This document shows, one piece after another, positions 7,457 through 14,772 of a stretch of DNA of 34,853 nucleotides (within the stretch, counting starts at the first letter, position 1; each line of letters opens with the position of its first letter). The DNA comes from Burkholderiaceae bacterium (GTDB lineage Bacteria; Pseudomonadota; Gammaproteobacteria; Burkholderiales; Burkholderiaceae_B). Made by a program: the position numbers and the translations under genes. The notes beneath the pieces were generated by a model. The model was not told where the DNA came from, did no database searches, and was given only the letters and a program-made list of their open reading frames with translations. The DNA is taken from positions 1 to 34,853 of the forward strand of contig JAJOJF010000028.1 of NCBI GenBank assembly GCA_021208885.1, given 5' to 3'.

Positions 7457-9591
7457 TGCCGGCTTGGTTTACTGCGCTTGAATCGCGGCATCAGACGCCA
7501 ACGCGAGTTCGCTTTGCCTATCGGTGTGCCAAAGGCGCGCCGATGCAGGCCAGTCGAATACAGGGCGTTGTTAGTGGGTTGCCGGGCGTCAAATGTGTCA
7601 AGGTCAATCAGGTGGCACGTTCAATCGCGATTGAATTTGACCCTGCCATCACCGGATTTACTGATCTGCAACATGGATTACTGTCCCTAACCCTAGAACC
7701 TGAAGGCCTAGGCGGTAAGGTGGCGCCAATTTCGATGACGCCAGTCATGTTAGCGGGTACGACCTTGCTGGCATCGAACCGTTTAAATCTGGCCTTGCAG
7801 CAACCTGTTGCGATTGGCGCAGCTTTGCCAGTATTCAAGGAAGCTATCGAAGATCTGCTGGAGTCCGGTGTCACTTCACACGTGCTGGAGGCGCTAGCCA
7901 TTGCGATCTCAATTGGTCGTAAAGACTATTTGGCCGCAAATACTACTTCCTTTTTGCTGGCTTTGGGCGAGTATCTCGAGCAGTCTATCGAGCGTCGTTC
8001 TGACGACCTCCTGAAACACCTGCTGCATCCTTCCATACCTGAAGTATGGGTTGAGCGCGACAGCGAAGAAATTCTGATTGATGCTAAAGCCGTCGAGGTG
8101 GGGGATACCGTCATTGCGGCAACCGGGAATGTTATCCCCGTTGATGGCACTGTGCTTGGCGGTGAGGCGCTCGTTAATGAATCCACCATGACGGGCGAAA
8201 GTGTGCCCGTCGTGCGTAAGCGGGGCGATCGAGTCCTTTCAGGCACCCTTGTCGATGAAGGGCGTATTCGAATTTACGCCGAGCGTGTTGGTGCGCAGTC
8301 CGTTGCATCCAGGATCGCAGCATTTGTCGAACAATCCTTATCGGTAAAAAGCAACACTCAGCTTGAAGCGGCAAGGCTGGCTGACAAATTAGTCCCTATG
8401 GTCATGGGGCTAGCTGGACTGACCTGGTTCACCACAGGAAGCTGGGACCGGGTTGCTGCCATCCTGCAGGCCGACTACTCCTGCGCGCTCAAACTGGCAA
8501 CGCCTGTTGCATTCAAGGCTGCCATGGCACGAGGTGGCCACAACGGCATCCTTATTAAAGAGGCCGGCGCCCTAGAGCGGCTTGCTGCAGCAGATACTTT
8601 TGTGTTCGACAAAACTGGCACGCTGACCAGCGGTCAGTTGCGCGTAACGGATGCTATCAGTTTTAGTCCGCAATTTACACCTGAAGATTTGATCAATCTC
8701 GCGGCGTCAGTCGAAGAACATTATTTTCATCCCCTCGCACAGGCAGTAGTCGCGGCGGCACACGACCTTGAACGGCCCAACCACTTTCACCATGGCGACG
8801 TGGAGTTTGTTGTGGCACATGGTGTTGCCAGTGTGATCAAGGGTCAACGCATTGTCGTAGGCTCGCGTCATTTTATTGAAGACGATGAAGGGATTGTTCT
8901 CGGCGGTCATCGTCAGGAACTCGATGAGTTACTAACTGATGGAAAGACCCTTCTTTACATCGGCTTTGGTGGCAGCCTACTGGGCGTGATTGCGCTTACC
9001 GATACCCTTCGTGAAAACGCCAGAGCCACGCTTGAGCGGCTACGTGATTTGGGCGCAAAGAAACTAGTCATGCTGACCGGAGATCAAGAAGAGAGGGCAC
9101 GGGCCATGGCCGAAACACTTGGTTTAGATGAATACCATGCTGGTTTATTACCGGACCAGAAGGCTGAGATGCTTGAGCGGTTGGCTGCGAATGGCGCCAA
9201 ACTGGCCTTTGTCGGAGATGGTGTCAACGATGCACCAGCACTCACGGGCGCGAGTGTTGGTATCGCGATGCATCATGGCGCTGATGTTGCTAGGCTGGCT
9301 GCAGATATTGCCTTGCTGGAAGATGATCTTGCAGGCGTGGCTGATGCTAAGGCGCTAGCTATAGCCACCAAGAAACTCATTGACAGCAATTACAAATTAA
9401 CGTTGTTGTTTAACTCGGGCATTCTGGGGGCCGCGGCTTTTGGATGGCTGTCTCCCGTAGCAACATCCATGCTGCATAACGGCAGTACCATTGGTACGTT
9501 GCTAAGGGCACTCTTGGGCGCCGGTCTGCCTCAAAAGCGGCTACCAGCGGAGTCATCGCGTACAAGAAGAAGAGTCCTGAGTCACAACTAA
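7456..9591 (+). CDS. P1B-type metal ATPase with HMA2 head and SCALKLATP motif (FezB-like)
   Basis: 711 residues. Residues ~10-75 form an HMA2-like domain (RHQTPTRVRFAY ... LPGVKCVKVNQVARSIAIEFD) with no CxxC. The catalytic set is complete: TGES 246-249, phosphorylation loop DKTGT 385-389, the HP pair of the nucleotide domain at 425-426 and GDGVNDAP 587-594. The transport-site motif in the sixth-helix position is SCALKLATP (342-350), not the CPC of Cu/Zn pumps. The last helix carries LHNGSTIGTLLRAL. An atypical motif with an HMA2 head is what defines the P1B-6 group, which includes FezB of ferrosomes. Inferred substrate: iron, moved from cytosol into a membrane compartment or out of the cell. 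P-type ATPase identity is certain; substrate is not. Confidence 0.88.
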   Translation: MPAWFTALESRHQTPTRVRFAYRCAKGAPMQASRIQGVVSGLPGVKCVKVNQVARSIAIEFDPAITGFTDLQHGLLSLTLEPEGLGGKVAPISMTPVMLAGTTLLASNRLNLALQQPVAIGAALPVFKEAIEDLLESGVTSHVLEALAIAISIGRKDYLAANTTSFLLALGEYLEQSIERRSDDLLKHLLHPSIPEVWVERDSEEILIDAKAVEVGDTVIAATGNVIPVDGTVLGGEALVNESTMTGESVPVVRKRGDRVLSGTLVDEGRIRIYAERVGAQSVASRIAAFVEQSLSVKSNTQLEAARLADKLVPMVMGLAGLTWFTTGSWDRVAAILQADYSCALKLATPVAFKAAMARGGHNGILIKEAGALERLAAADTFVFDKTGTLTSGQLRVTDAISFSPQFTPEDLINLAASVEEHYFHPLAQAVVAAAHDLERPNHFHHGDVEFVVAHGVASVIKGQRIVVGSRHFIEDDEGIVLGGHRQELDELLTDGKTLLYIGFGGSLLGVIALTDTLRENARATLERLRDLGAKKLVMLTGDQEERARAMAETLGLDEYHAGLLPDQKAEMLERLAANGAKLAFVGDGVNDAPALTGASVGIAMHHGADVARLAADIALLEDDLAGVADAKALAIATKKLIDSNYKLTLLFNSGILGAAAFGWLSPVATSMLHNGSTIGTLLRALLGAGLPQKRLPAESSRTRRRVLSHN

Positions 9592-9611
9592 CCAATGTTT
9601 GGCTAGCGCAA

Positions 9612-10040
9612 TTATCGGATCAGGCTCTTTCGGTGAATTGCCGTATGCACACTCAGACAGGCCAAAAACACTCCGCCTGCGGCAGCATGACCTTTTTTAT
9701 GACAGGTTACTAAGAGTGCCATCGAGGTAACCAAGCTGCCTAGCATGCCCACTTTGGCAGCACGATTGATCTGGCGTTTCAAGGAAGGGTTTTGTGATGC
9801 GATGTGGTAGCGAGCTGCTTGCTCTATGGCCGCGTCTATCAAAGATTCTAATGTCTCGAATGGGAGTGCGTTACTTTCGAATCGCAGCAAAATACTACCG
9901 GTCTTGGTATTGCCTTCAATTGATGAGATGCCAGCTACATCTTCGAGCGCACGGACGGCAATTGCCATCCGCTGCGGAATGCGTAGTAAATGGTCGCGAA
10001 TCCTGACGCGACCCTGAAGTTGGGAAACAATTCGGCTCAT
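9612..10040 (-). CDS. HMA2 domain plus transmembrane protein (FezC-like candidate)
   Basis: 142 residues, convergent with the ATPase gene (20-base gap). Residues ~1-70 are an HMA2-like beta-alpha-beta domain: SQLQGRVRIRDHLL, then LEDVAGISSIEGNTKTGSILLRFE, again lacking CxxC. From ~90 come basic residues and two hydrophobic stretches (VGMLGSLVTSMALLVTC and AAAGGVFLACLSVHTAI). An HMA-type domain joined to membrane helices next to a P1B-6-like ATPase resembles the partners found in ferrosome gene clusters. It has its own upstream region and could be regulated separately. Confidence 0.65.
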   Translation of the reverse strand: MSRIVSQLQGRVRIRDHLLRIPQRMAIAVRALEDVAGISSIEGNTKTGSILLRFESNALPFETLESLIDAAIEQAARYHIASQNPSLKRQINRAAKVGMLGSLVTSMALLVTCHKKGHAAAGGVFLACLSVHTAIHRKSLIR

Positions 10041-10723
10041 GGTTTGGGAAAATTATGCATGACTGGCACTGCAAGTAGTTTGTTTCATTAATCAATAGCA
10101 ATATAGATTAGTTATTCCTCATTTAATCATCCCAAGTAGCTATCGAGGTCAAACGCCCGCTCTCGCGCTGTTCGGTGTGGTTCACTTAGGAAGTTTTTGT
10201 CACTAAGCGGCGCAAAACGAGCCACTTTGTTAGGATGCAGCAAAATTGGAAGTCGTTCTTGAAAAAGTGCCTTTCACTAATTGTCGGATTGAACTGAGGG
10301 GCAGCGCTTAGGAAAAAACCCCGCCAAGCGCATGTCGTCCATTAACCAGTGCTGGCGAGAAAACGTGGCGAGACTGCGGGCACAGATGACGATCAGCGAT
10401 TTTTATCAACATCTCATATCCGTCTTTAAGAGTCTGAAATACATGGCGGCGTCAAAAGTTGAGCGCGTTGCAACGAGGTGACCATTGGTCCGTAACTTGG
10501 CGGATGATAAGCGTGATCGGAAAGCCAAATAATTTTCAAGACGGTTTTGTGCCATGGACCAAGAATTCTCATGTCTACTAACCGAGAATCACTAACCGAG
10601 AATCATTTCTTTCACCACTGCAAAAAAGTCAGGTAAAGCGTTTGATCCCGTCAGTTTTTTTAAAATAAACACAGTTTGGTCTGGTGGTGCGGCGATGTGA
10701 CGCCGTTTTAAAAAGGGGTCTAC
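10041..10723. other. Intergenic region between HMA2 gene and bacterioferritins
   Basis: 683 bases with no supportable gene. It should hold the promoter of the minus-strand gene at 10040 (AT-rich 10075-10130) and that of the bfr pair (AT-rich run at ~10655-10672). A short hairpin (CGGCG/CGCCG) lies near 10692-10707, before AGGGG of bfr. A perfect 14-bp tandem repeat lies at 10577-10604. No clear Fur box was found. Confidence 0.5.
10577..10604. repeat. Perfect 14-bp tandem duplication
   Basis: ACTAACCGAGAATC occurs twice head to tail, ~120 bases upstream of the first bacterioferritin gene. It could be a duplicated regulator site or a slippage scar; nothing else supports either reading. Confidence 0.6.
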
Positions 10724-11191
10724 ATGAAAGGCAACGTCAAAATTATCAAAACGCTAAACGAGCTCTTGGCCGGTGAATTGACTGCGGTCGATCAATATCT
10801 CATTCACGGTGAAATGTATGCAGATTTAGGTCTCACCAAGCTAGCCGAGAAAGCCATTCACGAGTCAGAGCACGAGAAAGAGCATGCGCGTGCCATGATT
10901 CAGCGGATCTTGTTTTTGGAGGGCAAGCCTGATCTGTCGAAACGTGAAGGCTTGAAGATTGGTAAGGATGTTGTGGCAATGTTGAATTCGGATCTTGAGG
11001 TGGAGTATCGGGTGTCAAAGAACCTCAAAGCAGCCATTGCAGAGTGTGAGCTGGCGCGAGACTACGTGACCCGCCAGGCCTTGGTGGTGCAGCTGGATGA
11101 CACCGAAATGGATCACGCTTATTTTCTGGAAAAGCAGCTCAAGCAGATTGAGTTGATGGGTCTGGAAAACTACATCCAGAGCCAAATCTAA
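10724..11191 (+). CDS. bfr: Bacterioferritin, ferroxidase-competent subunit
   Basis: 155 residues, the normal Bfr length. All ferroxidase ligands align with E. coli Bfr: E18, E51, H54, E94, E127 and H130. The haem-ligand position M52 is lysine (sequence HEKEHARAM), so this subunit should oxidise Fe(II) but not ligate haem at the two-fold axis. It ends LMGLENYIQSQI like other Bfr. It is followed 16 bases later by a second bfr with the opposite defect, so the two probably form one mixed 24-mer, as described for BfrA/BfrB of Neisseria and the paired Bfr of Magnetospirillum. Confidence 0.93.
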   Translation: MKGNVKIIKTLNELLAGELTAVDQYLIHGEMYADLGLTKLAEKAIHESEHEKEHARAMIQRILFLEGKPDLSKREGLKIGKDVVAMLNSDLEVEYRVSKNLKAAIAECELARDYVTRQALVVQLDDTEMDHAYFLEKQLKQIELMGLENYIQSQI

Positions 11192-11207
11192 GGGGTGGGA
11201 TAGCATC

Positions 11208-11684
11208 ATGAAAACTGACCGCAAAATCATCACTGCACTGAATACTGTCCTCAAAAGTCAGTTGACCGGAATCAATCAGTATTTTCTGCACGCTCGGATG
11301 TTTGCCAATTGGGGGCTTCAGGGGCTTAACGAGGCCAACTATAAGATATCAATCAAGCTGATGAAGCAATCAGATAAAGTCATCGAGCGTATCTTGTTCC
11401 TAGAAGGTTTGCCCAATCTGCAAAGCCTTGGCAATTTGCAGATCGGTGAGAACGTACCAGAAGCCATCAAAGGCGACCTTCAATATGAGCTCACTTCACA
11501 GCACACGTGTATCGATGAAGCGATCAAAGTCTGCAATGGCTTACATGACTTCGCAAGCGAAGAGTTGCTGCGTGATCTGATGAAGTCCTGCGAGGACAAT
11601 ATTGATGAACTTGAAACTCGGTTGTCGTTGATTCAGTCGATGGGACTTGCAAACTACTTGCAGACACAAGTGGAGAACGACTGA
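11208..11684 (+). CDS. bfr: Bacterioferritin, haem-binding subunit lacking ferroxidase ligands
   Basis: 158 residues with a GGGGTGGG ribosome site. Alignment to E. coli Bfr gives Q at 18, L at 51, M at 52, Q at 54, E at 94, and C and N where E127 and H130 should be (run MKSCEDNIDELE). The diiron centre is therefore lost while the haem axial Met52 is kept. This is the reciprocal of the upstream subunit. A hetero-polymer in which this chain supplies haem for electron release and the other supplies ferroxidase sites is the known arrangement in such pairs. Confidence 0.92.
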   Translation: MKTDRKIITALNTVLKSQLTGINQYFLHARMFANWGLQGLNEANYKISIKLMKQSDKVIERILFLEGLPNLQSLGNLQIGENVPEAIKGDLQYELTSQHTCIDEAIKVCNGLHDFASEELLRDLMKSCEDNIDELETRLSLIQSMGLANYLQTQVEND

Positions 11685-11937
11685 CTCCTGGGTGCTGAAC
11701 GATGTCTCTGAGGTCTGCTAGTCTCGAGTGAGCATCGGAAGAGAGCTTTGGTGGGGAAGTGGGCAAGTTGCGTTTTATTAGCTTGCGCTACGGGGTGTGA
11801 GAGCTAACAGCGAGGTGTCGGCTTGAGGGCGGTTTTGTTGTTTTTGTTGTGATGATGGCTAGATTACTTTGATCAGATAAACGGTGCTACTTTCTGACTC
11901 GCGGAGAGCCACAATCCAAGTGGGAAGAATTAAAAAA
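11685..11937. other. Non-coding stretch downstream of bfr pair
   Basis: No gene seen. It contains G/T-rich runs (GGTTTTGTTGTTTTTGTTGTG near 11830) and AT-rich DNA leading into repeat copy A. No clear intrinsic terminator with a T-run was found directly after bfr. Confidence 0.4.
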
Positions 11938-12090
11938 CGTTATAAATCAATGACTTATCCGTGGTGCCCGGGGCCGGACACGGAAGCCGCATGAATAAAT
12001 GGTTTGCGTGAGTTTGGGGAAATTTTTTTGTTCCCCAAGAAAAATTTCACTTCGGTGTCAGCAGGGCGCAACAGGGACAATCGGGAAAAG
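11938..12090 (+). repeat. Dispersed ~150-bp palindromic repeat, copy A
   Basis: The same sequence occurs three times in the same orientation (also 13534-13674 and 17000-17150). The unit runs from CGTTATAAATCAAT through GTGGTGCCCGGGGCCGGACAC to GTGTCAGCAGGGCGCAACAGG. It folds as a long imperfect hairpin: GACACGGAAG pairs with CTTCGGTGTC (one G-G mismatch), and the tip is an 8-bp perfect stem TTGGGGAA/TTCCCCAA with a T-rich loop. No open frame is shared by the copies. Confidence 0.85.
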
Positions 12091-12189
12091 CAGGTCAGGA
12101 TGGTCTTGTAGGACCGTTTTTGACGTGGTGCCGCGTTTGCCGGCAAGAGATATTTGGATGCATCAGTACTTTGTCCGGTGTAGATCGGT

Positions 12190-13197
12190 TTAAACGGCGC
12201 CGGAATTTGGCAGCGTTATAAAGTGCTCTATCAGCCGGATCATTAACGTCTTTTGAGCGGGAAGACTTTCGGCAACCAATAGTGCAAGTGCAACCAGGGT
12301 ATTGTCGTTGATCAGTTGATCTACCGGTCGTGCCAGCAATGCTTGGTTGCGGCGTAGATACCATAGAAATAGAAACGAACCGCAGCGCTTATTGCCATCT
12401 GCTAGCGGATGATTTTTTATGACGAAATAAAGCAGATGGGCAGCCCGGCTGGCAATGTTGGGATAGAACAGCTCATCGCCAAAGCCTTGCTCAATTGTTC
12501 CTAAGGCTGAGGCAAGACCCGATCCTCGGAGTTGGCCAAACAATTCGGTCGCCTCTCCTTTGGAAATCAGCGCTTGTCTCAGATCGGCGATGGCAGTCAA
12601 TGCTTCGTCTAGTTCGAGTGGAAGCATCCCCTGCTGTTTTACGTCAAGTTTTGGGAGTGCCTGCTCATCGTAGCCTTGGAGTAGGCTCCACGACCTTGCG
12701 TAATCGCTTATAACCGCAGCAACGGCGGCGCCTTGAGGCGAAACTAGGCCTTGATTACTAAGTGTCCTGCTAAGCAGGTTAACAACTTGATCAAATTCAA
12801 CCCCACGCTCGATGAGTCTACGTTGGTTCAGAGTGAATCCTTGAACTAAATGATGTTTTAGTGTGCGGGTGGCCCATTGGCGAAACTGCACGCCACGCTG
12901 GGATTTCACCCGATAACCGACTGAAATGATTACGTCAAGGTTGTAGTGATCAATGTTTCGACTGACTTCTCGGTTGCCCTCCTGTCGAACTATCCGGAAA
13001 TTCCGGATAGTTGAGTCTTTATCTAGCTCCTTCTCGGAGTAGATATTCTTGATGTGCTCGCCGACGGTTCTAATATCCTTGTCGAATAAAGCGGCCATTT
13101 GCCCCTGACTTAGCCATACCGTGTCGTGGTCAAGTGCCACCTCCAAGCGAGAAAGGCCATCGGCAGAGACAAAAAGTTGAACGTTAGATGTGGTCAT
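12190..13197 (-). CDS. RhuM-family protein with C-terminal Fic/Doc domain
   Basis: 335 residues from the ATG at 13197 (MTTSNVQLF); a TTG at 13239 would add 14. The N-terminal half is the RhuM/virulence-protein domain: VWLSQGQMAALFDKDIRTVGEHIKNIY, then DHYNLDVIISVGYRVKSQRGVQFRQWAT, a DNA- or prophage-related module. The C-terminal half is Fic-like with the active loop HPLADGNKR (263-271), nearer to Doc/Fic hybrids than to the classical HPFxxGNGR of AMPylases. Such proteins are usually cargo of mobile or phage-defence regions. It is bounded by repeat copies A and B, supporting horizontal gain. Predicted activity: nucleotide or phosphate transfer to a protein target. Confidence 0.8.
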   Translation of the reverse strand: MTTSNVQLFVSADGLSRLEVALDHDTVWLSQGQMAALFDKDIRTVGEHIKNIYSEKELDKDSTIRNFRIVRQEGNREVSRNIDHYNLDVIISVGYRVKSQRGVQFRQWATRTLKHHLVQGFTLNQRRLIERGVEFDQVVNLLSRTLSNQGLVSPQGAAVAAVISDYARSWSLLQGYDEQALPKLDVKQQGMLPLELDEALTAIADLRQALISKGEATELFGQLRGSGLASALGTIEQGFGDELFYPNIASRAAHLLYFVIKNHPLADGNKRCGSFLFLWYLRRNQALLARPVDQLINDNTLVALALLVAESLPAQKTLMIRLIEHFITLPNSGAV

Positions 13198-13533
13198 TCC
13201 AGAGTTTTCCGTTGAGGCTAACAACGCTTGCCGCTGCAACTCGTTTGATACTACATCACTGATCGGTGGGCGGGTGAAAGCCGTGGTGATTCAGGCACTG
13301 GTCTCTTCTGCTGACTGCCCTCGGACTTTTGGGGGGACGACCAGTACGTCTGAGCCAGCGAGCAGACACACGCGTTAACCTAGCCCGTTGTTTGGGCTTA
13401 TGCGGTTGAAATTGGTTGTGTGGTGATTGCTCAAGAAACCGGATGTGGTTAACTCTAATCCCGCTTCAATGGAATTTGAAAAATGTTCCGTCCCCCCATA
13501 ATGGGGTAGAGCCAAATGTTCTTAAAATCAATG
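13198..13533. other. Non-coding stretch upstream of the RhuM-Fic gene
   Basis: No supported gene. It holds the promoter region of the minus-strand RhuM-Fic gene and, at 13494-13506, the 13-bp palindrome CCCCATAATGGGG, repeated at 16934-16946 upstream of repeat copy C with the same flank (TAGAGCC). The palindrome therefore belongs to a longer form of the dispersed repeat. Confidence 0.5.
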
Positions 13534-13674
13534 CGTTACAAAGCGTGGTGCCCGGGGCCGGACACAAAAGCCGCATGACTAAAGGGTTCGCGTCAATTTG
13601 GGGAAACAACAATCTTCCCCATGCAAAATTTCACTTCGGTGTCAGCAGGGCGCAACAGGTGAAATCTGGAAAAG
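13534..13674 (+). repeat. Dispersed palindromic repeat, copy B
   Basis: The most diverged of the three copies. The core GTGGTGCCCGGGGCCGGACAC and the 3' block TTCACTTCGGTGTCAGCAGG are intact, and the tip hairpin keeps its stem (TTGGGGAA with TTCCCC) while the loop has changed (ACAACAATC). Stem retention with loop change suggests the structure matters. It lies ~60 bp before the DUF2946 gene. Confidence 0.85.
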
Positions 13675-13735
13675 CTAGGCACGGCTGTGTTGTTGAAACA
13701 CGACATATTCCGGCTCTGCCTGATAGAATTCAACG

Positions 13736-14143
13736 ATGCTTGAAACGTTTCGCACACGTCTGTACAAGAAATTAACTGGATATCTTGCTTTGCTGGCAAT
13801 GATGTTCGGTTTGATGTTACCTGGTATCAGCCAAGCGATCGTACCTGTTTTGCAACATGACTCTCTGCAGGTGGCGGTTTGCACGACGTCGGGCATCAAA
13901 TACATCGCTCTCGATGTCACGGACACACCTGTTGCTGGCGAAGACAAACCAACGTCCCTCCAGGATCATCACTGTGATTACTGCGGTGTAACAGGTTTTT
14001 CATATCTGGCGCCGGACTTTCAAGGGTTTCGGCTACCGGGGCTGGGCAAACAAACGTTTGGCCAACCCATTTCGGGTACACATCCTCACCCCTCATTAGG
14101 TTGGCATCCTGCCAATCCCCGAGCTCCACCGCTGCATATCTGA
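13736..14143 (+). CDS. DUF2946 family secreted/membrane protein
   Basis: 135 residues. Residues ~14-34 (GYLALLAMMFGLMLPGISQA) are a signal peptide or anchor. The mature part has the DUF2946 pattern: CTTSGIKYIALD, then a gap and DHHCDYCG. The three cysteines and adjacent histidines suggest metal binding in the periplasm. These proteins are commonly encoded beside copper chaperones and TonB receptors. Here it opens a run with a PCuAC-like gene, MbnP and MbnH on the same strand. The ribosome site is weak. Function beyond a likely copper link is unknown. Confidence 0.7.
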   Translation: MLETFRTRLYKKLTGYLALLAMMFGLMLPGISQAIVPVLQHDSLQVAVCTTSGIKYIALDVTDTPVAGEDKPTSLQDHHCDYCGVTGFSYLAPDFQGFRLPGLGKQTFGQPISGTHPHPSLGWHPANPRAPPLHI

Positions 14144-14232
14144 CCTTTTGTTTGTTTCGCACTCGTTCCACGCGGCCTTGCGGCTGGCCGTGGATGATTT
14201 GCGCTATCTATCTATGCTCAAAGGTGTTCCCT

Positions 14233-14730
14233 ATGCATTTTGGACTCAGAAAGTATGCATTGCTGGCAAGTTTCGTCGTCTGGCTTATTTCAACGCCCAC
14301 CACAACTTGGTCACACGGGACTAGCTACGGCAAGCTGACGCTCGACCATCCCTATGCCGTGCTCACTCAAGACCCTTTGGGTGCAAGCGTTTACTTTCGT
14401 GAGTTAGCCAATCGTGGTTCCCAGACCTATCGGATCACAGGCGCTCAGAGTCATGTTGCTGGTCAAGTAACACTGCAAACCGAAACACATACGCCTGAAC
14501 ACGTCGCCCAATGGATAACCATCCAGACCATCACGATCGAACCCAAAACATCGAAACGGTTTCGTCACAACGATGACCAGGGCTATCGGATCTTGCTCAC
14601 TGACTTGCAGCAATCGCTCAAGAATGGTGACACCTTCGATCTCACATTGAATTTTGACGATGGCGGACACCAAACCGTCAATGTGTGGGTGCAAGCGCCT
14701 CGATTAGGCAAAAAAACTCACAGTCACTGA
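14233..14730 (+). CDS. PCuAC-like periplasmic copper chaperone with altered ligands
   Basis: 165 residues from the ATG at 14233, preceded by AAGGTG; longer in-frame starts lack a ribosome site. Residues 1-27 are a signal peptide (LLASFVVWLISTP ... WSHG). The remainder follows the PCuAC cupredoxin-like fold: LTLDHPYAVLTQDPLGASVYFRE, and DLQQSLKNGDTFDLTLNFDDGG near the end. The usual Cu(I) ligand set H(M)x10Mx21HxM is not kept: the MRMRPV segment reads QWITIQT and the GGYHIML segment reads QGYRILL. It ends in a His-containing tail (KKTHSH). It may use other ligands or have lost copper binding. Second gene of the copper run. Confidence 0.65.
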   Translation: MHFGLRKYALLASFVVWLISTPTTTWSHGTSYGKLTLDHPYAVLTQDPLGASVYFRELANRGSQTYRITGAQSHVAGQVTLQTETHTPEHVAQWITIQTITIEPKTSKRFRHNDDQGYRILLTDLQQSLKNGDTFDLTLNFDDGGHQTVNVWVQAPRLGKKTHSH

Positions 14731-14772
14731 CCGGTTATGTACCGTCGTACAACTATTTCAAGGATATTCATC

